Origin: Triticum aestivum
Taxonomy: Eukaryota > Streptophyta > Magnoliopsida > Poales > Poaceae
Direction of reading: 5' to 3'
NCBI RefSeq assembly: GCF_018294505.1
Contig: NC_057811.1
Location: forward strand, 410,070,968-410,134,967
DNA: 64,000 nt
Below the pieces are notes generated by a model. That model was not told the DNA's origin and ran no database searches. It worked only from the letters and a program-made list of their open reading frames with translations. The position numbers and the translations under genes were made by a program. Within the stretch, counting starts at the first letter, position 1, and every line of letters begins with the position of its first letter. Below are positions 21,921 through 33,756 of this stretch, in pieces.

Positions 21921-24818
21921 ATGCAGTACGGCGGGGATTGGGACGGCTCCAATGCCCATGAGGACCACGTCGAGTTCCTCCGCAAGACGCAGCGGCTGCC
22001 CGGCGCAGACAAGGTGCGGGTCCGTCTTGCGCCTGCGAGGGAGATCATGCCGGAGCCGGAGGAGGGCGAGCGGGTGGTCTTCCGCTCGCATTTCTTGCGC
22101 GGCATCGGCTTGCCCGCGAGCGCCTTCTTCCGCTCCTTTCTTGAATTCTACCAACTCCAGCCGCACCACCTCACCCCGAACACGGTGGTGCTGCTGTCCG
22201 CCTTCGTCACCTTGTGCAAAGGCTACCTCGGCGTCCTCCCCACCCTCGAGCTCTGGGGGGAGTTCTTCCAGTCCAAGCTGGGCACGCGTATGCAGGGCGT
22301 GCCGGCTCAGAGTGGCGCCTTCATCGCGATGCGGAGGGTGACAGCCGACAACCCCTTCCCCGTCATCACGCTGATCCAGTCGGTGAAGCTATGGCAGAAG
22401 TCATACTTCTATGTGAAGAACGTCACCCCACAAGGCGACTACGTCAATCTGCCGGCTTACGAAGCCGGCCCGCCGGTGGGTAGGCGGCCCCAGTGGTCCT
22501 ATCGGGCCGTGACGTTGACGCCGGCTAGAGCCGCGGCTGTCGCCCGACTGCGGGTGATGATCCAGTCGGAGGGCCTATCTGGGCCCGACCTGCTGGCCGC
22601 CTTCGTCACGTGCCGGGTGCTTCCGCTCCAGAGCGGCCCTCATCTGATCTGTCAGATGAGTGGCTAGCTCGATCCGAGTCGGATGTGCACCAAAGCCATG
22701 CCGCACGACGAAGTGGCCCACATGGTGAACTACCTTGCGAACTGCAAGCTCTCCGCAGAGTGGCAGTTTGGCAAGGAGCCATATTGCGGAGCTCACCCGC
22801 CACCCACGGTATGTTCTCTTTTTTCCCTTTCTTCTCTCAGCTTTGTCGCCGAGTTCCTTTTAGCCGACTCTGACTAGCCGGATTGTCTCGACAGAGCCCT
22901 CTCCTTCGGCCTGCAGGCGGGTCGGACGCGGAGCGCCGATTCATCCCCGACCGGATGGAGCACGACCTGGAGGACCCCGACTTGGGGGCGGCCGCCATGG
23001 ATGACAACACCGAGGCGGGCGGTGGCCAAGCCGGTGGCGAGGCAGGCGGCTCCGGGCTTGGAGTCAGCTTCGATGATTGGCCGGACGACGACGAGGCGGA
23101 AGTCGTTCCACGCCGCCAGCCGGCGTCTGGCCATGGCGCGGGTTCTTCCGCCGCGCCGCCTGCTCGGGGCTGCGGGCAAAAGCATCGTGCCGTGCCGGGC
23201 TTGTTCAGCAGTCGGCCAAAGAAGCCCAGAGGCGGGGCAGCGGCGACCAGGCGGGAAGAGGTGGCCGCGAAGGCGGCCCGCTTCCGCAAGGCGGTGAAGC
23301 AGCCGCAGACGGTGTCGGCGTAAGTATATACTCCTTCATGTACTCTTTCTTCTTTTCTCCAGTAGTTCCTGAGTCCTTGTCCCTTCTCAAAAAACCAGGG
23401 CTCCATTGTCGCTCGAGCGGGCTGCTGCCGCCTCCGTCTTTGGGTCGCCGGGACGATCCGGGAGCACTACTCGCCGCGTGGACCCCCGTGCCGATCTTCA
23501 GGCGGCGACGGAGCGGAACGCGCGGGAGGCGCGGGAGGAGCGGGAGGCACGGGAGGCGGGGGCGTTGAGGGCGGCCGCCACCAAGGCGGCGCAGGAGGAG
23601 GAGGCGGCGAAGGCGCGCGACGACGCCGCGGCCAAGGCCCAAGCGGAGGCTGCGGCTGCAGCGATGGCGGACTGGGCCTTGCTGGTCACCCCACTGCGCG
23701 TCGCAGCGCCTGGGGCCCAAGAGCCCTCGCCAGAAGGAGCCAGCGGTGACCAGCCGGGACTGGAGAGGGAGGACGACGTCGTCGTCCTAGAGAGGGTGGC
23801 GGCACCGGCCCTGCCGACTGGGGCGACTCAAGGCGGCCGGCCTAACCTGCCGCCTGTGCAATCGGCCGGGGGCGAGCCGGCCGCGAGGACTGATTTGATG
23901 GTCCGGACGCCGTCGCGTCAGCACGCGGGGAAGGCCGCATCAGAGCCGCAGAAGGCTGCATCGGAGCCGCAGCCGGCCGCGGGCTCCAGTTCGTCGGCCC
24001 AGGATATGGAGGCAGCCAGCGCCAGCTCGGGGTACTTCCCTGGCTACTCTACCGCCGCCAACCAGATCATCGAGGCCCGCCGCGAGACACAGAGGCAGGC
24101 TGGCGCCGAGATCGCGCCAAACGCTCGCCGGTCGCTGGAGGAGCAGCTCTTGGCGATCCAGGCTTGCCTCCAGCCGGCTCATCGCCTGCTCCGCCGGCTT
24201 CAACGTGTCGGGGCACAGGTGTTGGCCGCTCTTTGGCCTGTCGAAGTGATTCCCCGCACCCCCAGTCGGACTGCCGACTGGCTGGAGGTGGCGGTCGGCC
24301 GCTTCGAGGCCTGGAAGGCTTCGGCGGCTCGGTCCGGCGCCAAGCGGGCGCTGGAATTCGTCAAGGCCTGGTATCCCGGGCTGAGTCTGGACCAACTGGC
24401 CACCTGGCGGCAGCAGGCCGACACGGAGCTGGAGCCGGCGCGGCCGGCTATCATCCGGCGGGCTTCAGCAATCGCCGACTACACCGACACCAGTGCCCTC
24501 GCCCCTGAGGTGGACGACAACGGTGTCACCCAGCCGGAGGAATGGTTCGGGCTGAACCCGGCAGACAGCAAAGACTCGACGGAGGAGATCGACTCCAGCG
24601 ACGAGGGCGAAGAGGAGGAGGAGGAGGGTGAAGACGCCGGGCCGGATGGTGGAGCGGCCGGCCAGCCTCAGCTTGACCATGCCTCCAGCAACACGGCACG
24701 CGCGGGTGCACCGCCTGCCGGCGATGATCAAGCCGAGACCCGCCAGCCGGCCACTCCTTCAGCCGGTGACGCCGTCTCCACCGACCAACCCGGCTCCCAC
24801 ACCGCGCCTTTAGTCTAG
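21921..24818 (+). pseudogene. Antisense accessory gene of RLG-T, 'putative gypsy type transposon' family, three exons
   Basis: Model: 21921-22808, 22895-23319, 23399-24818, about 910 codons. Both introns have usable sites (gtatgt...cgacag; gtaagt...accag) and the phases agree (0 and 2). Exon 1 matches the plant domain named 'putative gypsy type transposon' (PF04195 from memory): HFLRGIGLPASAFFRSFLEF, LQPHHLTPN, FVTLCKGYLG and LELWGEFF at residues 50-115. Exon 2 is acidic and Gly-rich. Exon 3 has an Ala/Glu/Arg coiled-coil tract (about 23500-23680) and a Glu-rich tail (about 24590-24640). A single in-frame TAG at 22665-22667 breaks it; the same frame continues beyond. It converges on pol with 722 bp between stops. 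Biochemical function is unknown. Confidence 0.75.
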
Positions 24819-25540
24819 TCTGCTATCTTTATTTTCCTGTCTTATCACTTTGGGAACGATATTTTGTTAAGTTTGCACAATTCCACCCACTGGGGGTGTA
24901 TTCGAACTATGTTGATTGCCGGCCTGTTGGGGGCTTTATATGTAGATATGATTATGCATGTGTTTGGCTTTTCCTTGTTCTTTGCTTTTCACCCTTCTGC
25001 TGTTTCCTTTGCCGCCCTCCCTTGGTTGCCGCCTCCCCAGTCGGACAGTTGCTCTGCAATCTGTGGCTGGAGAAGTGCTTGGGCAGTTGGGAGGGCAAGT
25101 ACTCTAGCTTTGTTGGATTATAGCAAAGTGTTTGGGAAGCCGGCCAGCCGGCTGTTCTGACAGCCGGCAAGCGTGGTTGGAGGCCGTCTTTTCGCTATAC
25201 AAGTTCATTAGTCCTTAGCCGTTTTTTGTGTGGGCATCCTTTCTGTCTTGGCTCTTGCTAGTCGGACAGTCGGTTCTTTGAGCTACGACTTTCAACAAGA
25301 GAGGACTCGGGAGCCGGCACACTACTTGTCTGACTTCAGGTAGAAATTTAATATAACTTAAGGCGGCCAGTCCCCGGGCCGACTAGTCGAACCCGGTGCC
25401 AGACAGGAGTCAAATGTAATAATACATTCGTGAATATGACACTCGTCATTCATAGATAAAGGAAGGTAGTCCCCGAGTGCCCCTTGGGGTCCTGTTGTTT
25501 CGTACTTAATACAAAAAGGGTAGCATGATACATACTGCTT
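24819..25540. other. Interval between the convergent antisense gene and pol of RLG-T
   Basis: No ORF is seen. It should hold the 3' ends of both transcripts. It contains T-rich stretches and repeated gccggc and gtcggacagt motifs (near 25040, 25140 and 25262). No single clear polyadenylation signal stands out. Confidence 0.5.
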
Positions 25541-26413
25541 TTAACTGTAAAATCTTCTCATGAGGTTCGCGTTCCATGGTCGCTCCGACTCCTTGCCAGA
25601 ATCATCCCTCTTGCGTGCTCTTGGCTTTTGCGCGTCGATCAGGTAGTAGGAGTCGTTGCCTAGTGCCTTGCTGATGACGAAAGGGCCTTCCCAAGGGGCC
25701 GAGAGCTTGTGCTGGCCGGCTGTTCGCTGGATCAATCGAAGCACAAGGTCGCCCTCCTGGAAAGATCTTGGCTTGACCTTGCGGTTGTGGTAACGGCGCA
25801 ACCCCTGCTGGTAGATGGCGGACCGGCTGAGTGCTAACAGCCGGCCTTCTTCCAGCAGGTCGACGCCGTCTTCTCGCGCTTCCTTGGCCTCCGCCTCCGT
25901 GTACATGGTGATCCGAGGCGAGTTGAACTCGATGTCGGTTGGGATGACAGCCTCGACACCATATACAAGGAAGAACGGAGTGAAGCTGGTTGACTTGTTG
26001 GGGCTAATACGCAGACTCCAGAGGACACCCGGCAGCTCATCGAGCCAGCAGCCGGCTGATCGCTCTAGTGGTACGACCAGTCGGGGCTTGATGCCGGAGA
26101 GGATGAGTCCATTTGCTCGCTCGACCTGTCCGTTTGACTGCGGGTGGGCAACGGACGCTAAGTCCAGTCAGATTCCCTGCGTCGCGCAGAAACGTGCCAG
26201 TGCTCCTTTGGCAAAGTTTGTGCCATTGTCAGTGATGATGATGTGCGGTACGCCGTACCGAGTAGTGATGTCGGTGATGAACGTCACGGCAGTCGGCCCG
26301 TTCAGCTTCTTGATCGGCTTCGCTTCGATCCACTTGGTAAACTTGTCCACGGCGACAAGTAGATGTGTCAAGCCGCCGCGGGCTGTCTTGAATGGGCCCA
26401 CCATGTCCAGTCC
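25541..26413 (-). pseudogene. Integrase core and C-terminal region of RLG-T
   Basis: Directly after an in-frame TAG (26414-26416), the frame gives GLDMVGPF with the first catalytic Asp, then IITDNGTNF with the second. After a TGA at 26168-26170 it continues with HPQSNGQVERAN, which includes the catalytic Glu. The D,D-35-E set is thus present but split by stops. The C-terminal region (RSFQEGDLVLRL...APWEGPFVI) is the usual chromodomain-less GPY/F-like module. It ends at a TAA at 25541-25543. The zinc-binding HHCC part lies upstream of the TAG, at about 26440-26620. Confidence 0.85.
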
Positions 26414-28969
26414 CTAGACGGCAAAGGGCCAGGTGAGGGGAATGGTCTTGAGTGCAGAAGCCGGCAGGTGTTGTTTGGAACTGAAGACTTCGCATCCTCT
26501 GCAGCTCTTGACTATCTCTTTGGCATCTTCCAAAGTAGTCGGGCAAAAGAAATCGTGGCGGAAAGCTTTGGCCACAAGTGATCTTGAGGCTGCGTGGTGG
26601 CCGCATTCGCCTTGATGGATATCCTTGAGGATTGCCACTCCTTTCTCTGGCTCGACGCAGCGCTGGAAGACTCTAGTGACGCTGCGCTTAACAAGCTCTC
26701 TGTTTATTATTGCATATGCTCCGGCTCGTCGTTGCACTAGTCTTGCTGAGATCTCATCAGCCGGCAGCTCTCTGTTGACTAGGAATTTGAGGATGGGCTG
26801 GGCCCATGATGGAGCTGTGACTTCTTCTACTGTTAGTACGGCCACCATGACTCGGGTGGGTGGGTCGGGCGGCGTGGAATTGGAGTCGGCCACCGCTTCT
26901 TGTGTTGCTGCAGTCCCCGGGCCGACTGCTGCAGTCCCCGGGCCGGGTTCTGAAGTCCCCGAGCGGGGTTCTGAAGTCCCCGAGCCGGGTGTGACTACGG
27001 CAGTCCCCGGGCCGGCTGTCGAAGTCCCGGTGCCGCCTGCGGGGTTCCTCCAGTCAGATCCGGCTGCCTCGGGGGCAGGCGGTATGAAGATAGAGTCCAA
27101 CTCTGGAGACGGCTTGAGGAGGCGCTGGAGGGAGACACCGGTCGGTATATCTTGTCGGGTGGAGCCGATCCGCGCCAGGGCATCTGCTTGGTCGTTGTCG
27201 GCCCGTGGTACGTGAAGGAACTCGCACCCTTCGAAGTACCCACTAATCTGCTGGACGAGGAATCGATAGCTCGCCATGTTTGCATCCTTGGCGTCCCAGT
27301 CGCCAGATGACTGCTGGACCACCAAGTCTGAGCCGCCATAACACAGGATCCGGCGTATGCCGAGTTCTTTGGCTAGCCGGAGCCCATGTATGAGCGCCTC
27401 ATACTCGGCCATGTTGTTGGAGGCGGCGAAGTGGATTTGCAGCGTGTATCTGAGTTTGTCGCCTTTGGGAGAGGTGAGGACGATGCCGGCTCCCAAGCCG
27501 GTGCGCATCTTGGACCCGTCGAAGTGCATCCGCCAATGGGTAGAGTCGGGAGCCGGCGGTAGGTACTGGGTCTTGGCCCAGTCGACGAGGAAGTCGGCTA
27601 ATGCTTGGGACTTGATGGTGGTGCGGGGTTGTTTGAAGATTGTGTATGGTGCCAGCGCAATGGCCCATTTAGCCACCCGGCCGGATGCATCCCGGCTACC
27701 TATGATCTCGGCAAGCGGGGCGGTGCACACGACCGTGATGGGATGCTCCTGAAAGTAGGGCTTCAGCTTCTTGGCGGCGAAGTACACCCCATAGCACATC
27801 TTCTGGTAGTGCAGGTAGTTTTGCTTTGAGCTGGATAGTACTTCGCTTAGATAATACACCGACCTGTGGACTAGCTGGGCTGGGCCTTCTTCCGGGCGCT
27901 GGACCACGACAACTGTACTGACCACTCGGCTAGTCGCGGCAATGTAGAGGAGCATGGGCTCCTTCTCAGTCGGCGCCGCCAGGACAGGTGGAGTAGTCAG
28001 CATCTTCTTCAACTCATGGAAGGCTTTGTCGGCTTCGTCATTCCACTCAAAATGAGTGGATTTCTTCATGAGTCGGTACAGGGGGAGAGCCTTCTCTCCT
28101 AGCCGGCTGATAAAGCGGTTTAAGGAGGCCAGGCACCCAGTGAACTTCTGCACATCTCGCAACTTGGTGGGAATCTCCATCCTCTCAATGGCCTTGATCT
28201 TCACAGGGTTGCACTCAATGCCGCGTTCGGAGACCAGAAAGCCTAGCAGCTGGCCGGCTGGTACTCCGAACACGCATTTCTCGGGGTTGAGCTTGATCTG
28301 GAATCGGCGCAAGTTGGCAAATGTTTCTTTGAGGTCCTCCAGCAGGGTGCCGTGCTTCTCTGTCTTCACCACAATATCGTCTATGTAGACGTGGGCATTC
28401 CTGCCGAGTTGCTTGAGGAGGCATTTCTGCATGCAACGCTGAAAAGTGGCACCGGCATTCCTTAAGCCGAATGTCATAGTCAGGTAACAAAAAGCTCCGA
28501 ATGGTGTGATGAAGGTAGTCTTCAGGCGGTCTGCTGGGTCCAACTTGATCTGATGGTACCCTGAGTAGGCATCCAAAAAACTCAACAGCTCGCATCTGGC
28601 CGTGGAGTCTATCACTTGGTCAATCCGTGGCAAAGCAAACGGATCCTTGGGGCAGGCCTTGTTGAGGCTGGTGTAGTCTATACACATACGTCACTTGTTG
28701 TTCTTCTTCAATACCAAGACAGGGTTGGCAAGCCACTCTGGAAAAAATACTTCCATAATAAAGCCGGCGGCGAGGAGCCGGGCTATCTCTTCTCCTACGA
28801 TTCTTCGCTTCTCTTCTGACAGTCGGCGGAGGGGCTGCTTGACCGGCTTCGCGTCGGCTCGGACGTGTAATTTGTGCTCGGCGAAATCCTTTGGGACGCC
28901 CGGCATGTCCTTTGGGGACCATGCAAAGACGTCTCGATTCTCACGGAGGAAGTCGACGAGCTCGCCTTC
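26414..28969 (-). pseudogene. RT, degenerate RNase H, second RNase H and integrase N-terminus of RLG-T
   Basis: RT motifs run from PVLVLKKNNK (about 28700) through MCIDYTSLNKACPKD and LDAYSGYHQI to the catalytic YIDD at about 28376-28387. A TGA at 28691-28693 interrupts RT. The adjacent RNase H lacks its first Asp (LLYIAATSRV). A second, complete RNase H follows: HFDGSKMRTGLGAG, NNMAEYEALIHGL and DNDQADALARIGS. An inactive RNase H plus an extra archaeal-like one is characteristic of Tat elements. After a Pro/Gly/Thr-rich linker (about 26870-27060) comes the integrase zinc-binding region (HQGECGHHAASRSL...CRGCEVF). The segment is bounded by the TAG stops at 28970-28972 and 26414-26416. Confidence 0.9.
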
Positions 28970-30190
28970 CTATTTACTGTCCAGGTTTGCCCCAATGACA
29001 GCAAACCTTTCCGAGTTCTCCGGGTCCAGAGGTATCTTCTTCGTCTCCTTGGCCAGCTGGAAGGAGCCCTGCGCATCATAATCTTTGGGGTTGGGGGACA
29101 AGGTCGGCTGCTTGCCGGCCATGGCCACAACCCGTTCCAGTATCTTCTTCTCTTCTGCCACTACGAGGGACTCGGCCAACCGACTGCTGGCCATAGCGCA
29201 TTCGATGGACTTCTTGTAGTCGCCGGCTACAGTAATGATCCCCTTCGAGCTTGGCATATTCATCTTCAGGTAGGCGTAGTGGGGCACAGCCATGAACTTG
29301 GCCAAAGCAGGTCGGCCGAGCAAAGCATGGTAAGGGCTCTCCAGATCCACTACCTCAAACCAGATCACTTCTCGGCGAAAATGATCCTTGTCTCCGAAGA
29401 GAACATCCATCTTGATCTTGCCGATCGGGGAACAGGACAAGCCGGGCACGATGCCGTGGAACACGGTCCAGCTTGGCGTGAGCTGCTTTGCCTTGATGTT
29501 CAGCTTCTCCATGGTAGCGCGGTACAGTATATTGATACTGCTTCCGCCATCAATCAGCACGCGGGAGAATCGGGCAGCTCGCCTCTCCGTCACGAGGGTG
29601 ACATCCAAGACTAGTGCGTAGGAGCCAGGGGATGGCATCACCTCTGGGTGGTCGGCCTGGCTCCAGTTGATGGGCTTCTCGGACCAGTGCATGAACTCGG
29701 GGATGCTAGAGGCAACGGCGTTGACCTCTTGGTGCTGTCGGCGCCGACTACGCTTGTCTTCGACTTGGCTTGTGAAGACGATGTAGGCGGCGTGCTCTTC
29801 AGGGAACTCATCTTGAATGGCTCCGACTGCTGGTCGAGCCGCCGGCTGCTGGGGGGCTCGAGGCGGCACCAGTCCCTCGCCCTTGGAGATTCGTGTGAGC
29901 CAGTGGCACTTTCGGGTCGTGTGGTTGGACGGGTTCGTGCCGCTGTGGAACTTGCAGGGGGCGTCGAGAGTCTGCTCGTAGGAGAAAGCCGGCTGCCAAG
30001 CCGGCCTGCCACCCTTCTTCTTGGGAACGGGCCGCTCTTCGGGCTGCTCATCTTCAACTGTGGCCACTTGCCGACTAGTGGAGGGCGGCATAGGGGCCTT
30101 GCACTTATGATCGTTCTGGTAGGGGCGCCGATTGGAGTTGCCAGTCGGCGTCTTGGGAGCCGGGGCGATCACCTTCCCAGAGGCGTCCAC
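28970..30190 (-). pseudogene. Nucleocapsid-like and protease segment of RLG-T
   Basis: After the TGA at 30191-30193 the frame continues through a Cys/His segment (CKFHSGTNPSNHTTRKC, about 29890-29940) at the nucleocapsid position. It then reaches a retropepsin with the active site VLIDGGSSINILY at about 29515-29555 (Asp-Gly-Gly instead of Asp-Ser/Thr-Gly) and the flap-side motif HALLGRPAL. It ends at a TAG at 28970-28972, beyond which the same frame enters the RT N-terminus. Confidence 0.85.
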
Positions 30191-31648
30191 TCAAAGCTCG
30201 GTCTTCATCGGGGAGTCGGCCGTGGCGTACTTGTCCGCGATGATCAGCAGTTCGTCGAGGGTAGCCGGCTCATCGCAGAGGAGTCGGTGCTTGAGGAGGG
30301 TGCCCTCTCGACACCCGGCGGTGAAGTACTCGATGGCCTGAACCTCGTGCACCCCCTCGCAGGAGTTGCGGAGCTCGGCCCACCGCGTGAGGTAGTCGCG
30401 GGTCGACTCATCCGGCCCTTGGACGTATAGGGAGAGTTGGCGAGGCTTGGGAGGCTGCTTGTACGCGCTGGTGAAGTTACGGACAAAGACTTCCGTGAAG
30501 TCTAGCCAGCTGTTGATGCTGTAGGGCTTGAGGTTGTTGAGCCAGGTGCGCGCCGTGCCTTGCAGCATGAGGGGGGCGTACTTCACATCTACGCGCCGAT
30601 TGCCGTTGGCTATGCTGACAACAGTGGAGTAGTCGATGAGCCAATCTTCCAGCTTCACAGAGCCGTTGTACTTAGGCGTGTCTCTGGGGAGCGAGAACCC
30701 TTTGGGGAAGGGCTCGTCTCGGATGCGGGGGCCAAAGCATGGCGGACCGACATCATCTTCTTCTTCTAGCACCAGGGACCGAGCCAGGCGGTCGATCCGG
30801 TGGCGGGCGTCGTTCTCGCCGACTCCTTCGCGGTGGCCTAGTCGGCCACCAAGAGTCGGATGCGTGACAGGCGGTGGGGTGGGGTATCTCTCCCCTCGAG
30901 GCGGGGGAGGAGGCGGATTGCCTTGGCGCTCCACCGCTCGAGGGCGGCCTTCCGCGTCGCGCTCGATGGTGATACGAGTCCGGCTGCGGCTAGCAGCCGG
31001 CTCCTTGTCTTTCCTCACGCGGGCGCCGCTCGCAGTCGGCGACCGGGATGTCGCGGCGTGCTCCCGGCGCGGGGGAGGACTCTCAGCGCGGGCGCCGGCT
31101 TCGTGCCGCTCCGTGGCCGCGTCGATCAGCTGCTGGATCCGCCTTGTCATGTAGGGGAGCTCATCGGCTCCCAGCCCATTTAGCTCTTCAGCGGCCGCCT
31201 GAGCGGCTCGCAGATTCTCGAGCGGGGTGGTGTAGACGGGGCGGTCCGCTCCCAGCATGCTGGCGATGGCCGCGCCGCGCTTCTGGACGAGGCCGGCTCG
31301 GCTCGGCCCGCCATGAGGCGGCGTGCCAATGGCGGCGCGGTCGACTTCGCGCTGGTGAGTCTCGGTGAGGCGTCTCATGGAGGCTATCTTCTGGCCTTCC
31401 GCGATGAGGGCGAGGCGGCGTGCCTCCAAGGTCTCGGCGTCGGCGTCGGCCGGGATGGGGACGGATAAGTCGTGCATTGCCGCTTGCAGGGCGTCATGGG
31501 CGTTCTCGCCTGAGTTGGCGACGTGGCTGATGACCAACACTTCGGTGACAGCGCTGCTGCCGCTGTCAGCTCGAGGGAGAGGATCGTTGAAGAGCACCAC
31601 GTCGGAGGGGTAGGCGTCGAGCGATGCCGTGTCGGAATCGACAAGCAT
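30191..31648 (-). pseudogene. gag of RLG-T
   Basis: The frame is open from inside the LTR (32134). The first Met of the internal region is at 31648 and is taken as the start. The N-terminal half is acidic and Ala-rich, followed by an Arg/Pro-rich stretch (about 30850-31080). The retrotransposon-gag homology (MLQGTARTWLNNLKPYSINS, FVRNFTSAYKQPPK, ESTRDYLTRWAELRN) lies at about 30380-30580. It ends at a TGA (30191-30193), which would be explained by one C-to-T change in an Arg codon. No frameshift is present. Confidence 0.85.
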
Positions 31649-31949
31649 CGGGTCGGTGGAACCGACCGACTCCAAGTCTACAGCAGGCTGGCTGGAGACG
31701 TGAAGTTGGTCGAGGAGCCTCTCGGGGTAGTCCGTGCCCGCGTCGGACGCGGGCTCGTCGGAGATGCGAGTCTCGCCGAGCAGATCGGCGAGGCAGCTCG
31801 CTGCGCAGGCATCGTCGACGCCTTGCAGCGCGTCGGGGCAAACGCCATCGGGCGCAGCTGGCTGGCTGCGCTCGTGGGGGAGGAAAAGGGTTCCCGTCCA
31901 GAACAGGTCTCCGGACGACGGTGTACCTGGCCCCACGGTGGGCGCCAAA
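31649..31949 (-). other. 5' untranslated leader of RLG-T with primer site
   Basis: In element orientation this lies between the 5' LTR and the first internal Met of gag. The gag frame is open through it but has no Met. The primer binding site occupies 31930-31947. Confidence 0.6.
31930..31947 (-). promoter_or_regulatory. Primer binding site of RLG-T (tRNA-Lys)
   Basis: The plus strand reads GCCCCACGGTGGGCGCCA, identical to the 3' end (with CCA) of plant tRNA-Lys. The minus strand is therefore a perfect 18-nt primer site, two bases from the 5' LTR end. Confidence 0.9.
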
Positions 31950-33179
31950 TGTCGAGTGGTAGTTGCGACATATGCCAACGGGTGGCTTATCATTGTGGGA
32001 GCCAGTAAGACGTCGCCGGTGCCTGGAAACGGGATGAGGCGAAGACATGCACGCCGACGAATCTTACCCAGGTTCGGGGCTCTCCGTGGAGATAACACCC
32101 CTAGTCCTGCTCTGCGGGGTCTCCGCATGATCACTAGATTAAAATGAGTAGCTACAAGTGCTCCTTGGGCTGTCGGATTCGAGGGAGAAGAAGAGCAAGG
32201 CTAGCTCTCCCTTTCTTCTCTATATGGTGTGTGTGTAACTCTCTGAGACCAACCCTTTGCATGGGTGCCCCAGGGGGTTTATATAGGCCTACCCCCCAGG
32301 GGTACAATAGTAATCCGGCTGGGTGCGGGCCCCAGCCGTCAGTGTCTGTGTTCGCCGACTTCTCCGCCGGCCTTTGGGGCCCGCCGACTGGTGGGTCCCG
32401 CCGGCTGCCGGCCTCTTGGTCGACTTGCCGGCCCCACTGCTTGGGGGTCTTGTCGGCGGCTGGTTACTATTGCCTCGCCCCTGATGACGAGGGCTTTGTC
32501 GAGGTAAGCGTGGCTACAGTGTGCCGCCTTGTGGGCTCTCACTGTGGCCTTACCTCGTCTTGTCTCCTTAATGTGGCACATGTTTCGAGGGAGGGGGTAG
32601 CCGGCTTCTGGGGGCCGGCTACGCCCCTGGCCGACTAGGGGAGGTCGGGCTGCCTTCGAGCGTCTCTCTGGCTAAAGGGGCCCGCCGCCCGCGGGTCGTA
32701 CTGGCGTCTGTCATGGATGACGTCGAGGCCAACATGGCTACAGTGCCGCGACGGACGGGAGATGGCTGACCCGTACGGCGTCCTGTGGCCATGCCTGCTT
32801 CGGGATTCGGGGGTAGTGGGCTGTACTGTGGCCACGCCCCGTCTTATCACCTTTATGTGGGCATAGTTTTGTTGGGTGCGGTCTTGGCCGGCTTCTTGGA
32901 GTCGGCGTTCTTCATGGCCGGCTTTTGGGAGTCGGTGTTCTTCATGGCCGGCTTTTGGGAGTCGGCCCTTTTGGAGCGGGCTTCTTGGAGTCGCCCGTCT
33001 CGTAGCTATCTTGGGGAAGGTTTCTGGGAATGGGTCACCTTCTGAGAGTCGGCCCCTGGGATAGCCGGCCGGAGGAAGGCGGCCCTGTGCTTCGAATGCT
33101 TGAAGGCTCAAATGGCCTGATAATTTCTTGAGGAGCCATGGGGAGTCGGTTAGGCTACCCGTGGCTATTTACTCCGACA
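31950..33179 (-). repeat. 5' LTR of RLG-T
   Basis: Plus strand TGTCGAGTGG...CTCCGACA, length 1230 bp against 1228 bp for the other LTR. Differences seen by eye are scattered substitutions. A minus-strand TATATAA at 32279-32285 is the likely promoter for gag-pol. The TCTAG duplication follows at 33180-33184. Confidence 0.93.
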
Positions 33180-33184
33180 TCTAG

Positions 33185-33530
33185 AGAGGCCTCTAGTGAA
33201 ATCTACGGCCCCCGGGTCTATTTCCTATCATATCAAACCCAAAAATACCTTGCTGCAATTTTTCCTTATTTATTTTATTTTGTGTTTTTGCAAGATCTAT
33301 TTATCAAATCTCATACAATTTAATCTATCTCAATACCGAAGGAGGGATTGTCAACCCCGCTTACGCGTTGGGTTGCAAGTTCTTGTTATTTGTGTGCAGG
33401 TGCTGTATACATAGTGTTTCTTGGTTCTCCTACTGGATTGATAACCTTGGTTTCATAACTGAGGGAAATACTTACCTTTGTTATGCTGCATCATCCTCTC
33501 CTCTTCCGGGAAATTCCAACGCAGATACAA
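33185..33530 (+). repeat. 5' LTR of RLG-B, second part, with a deletion at its 3' edge
   Basis: Colinear with about 55018-55362 of the 3' LTR. At about 33530 the sequence jumps from cgcagatacaa to cgccggggagacatc. The end of the LTR and the start of the primer site (the TGGCGCCGTT part) are missing; only the ccgggg part remains. Confidence 0.8.
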
Positions 33531-33756
33531 CGCCGGGGAGACATCTTCAACATCTATCAAGTACCCAATCGCAAATCTCTTCTACTTGCAATTACTTTAT
33601 TTGCCATTTGCCTCTCGTTTTCATCTCCCCCACTTCTAAAACATTTTCAGAAAAACACAAATTGTAAAAATATTTGCCTTTTTTTAGTTGCCTTATTTTC
33701 CGTTCGCCTTTTTTTCGTTCTATATTTTGTTTGCTTGTGATCTTGTTTGCGTAGTC

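Larger units (their letters stand above)
20082..33179 (-). mobile_element. RLG-T: complete Tat-lineage Ty3/gypsy retrotransposon with antisense gene
   Basis: In element orientation (minus strand) the 5' LTR is 31950-33179 and the 3' LTR is 20082-21309. The perfect duplication TCTAG flanks it (20077-20081 and 33180-33184). The primer site is an exact 18-nt match to plant tRNA-Lys (31930-31947). One continuous gag-pol frame runs to 25541 and contains gag, protease, RT, a degenerate RNase H, a second RNase H and integrase. A three-exon gene on the opposite strand (21921-24818) lies between pol and the 3' LTR. The doubled RNase H and antisense accessory gene are known features of the Tat (Grande/RIRE2-like) lineage. 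Confidence 0.95.

Noticed and set aside
28695..31613. Long plus-strand ORFs opposite gag-pol (for example 28874-29614 and 29648-30430)
   Set aside because: Antisense shadows of a well-supported gag-pol frame; no motifs.
31951..32134. gag of RLG-T starting at the Met at 32134
   Set aside because: That Met lies in the 5' LTR. The first internal Met is at 31648. The LTR part is probably open by chance.
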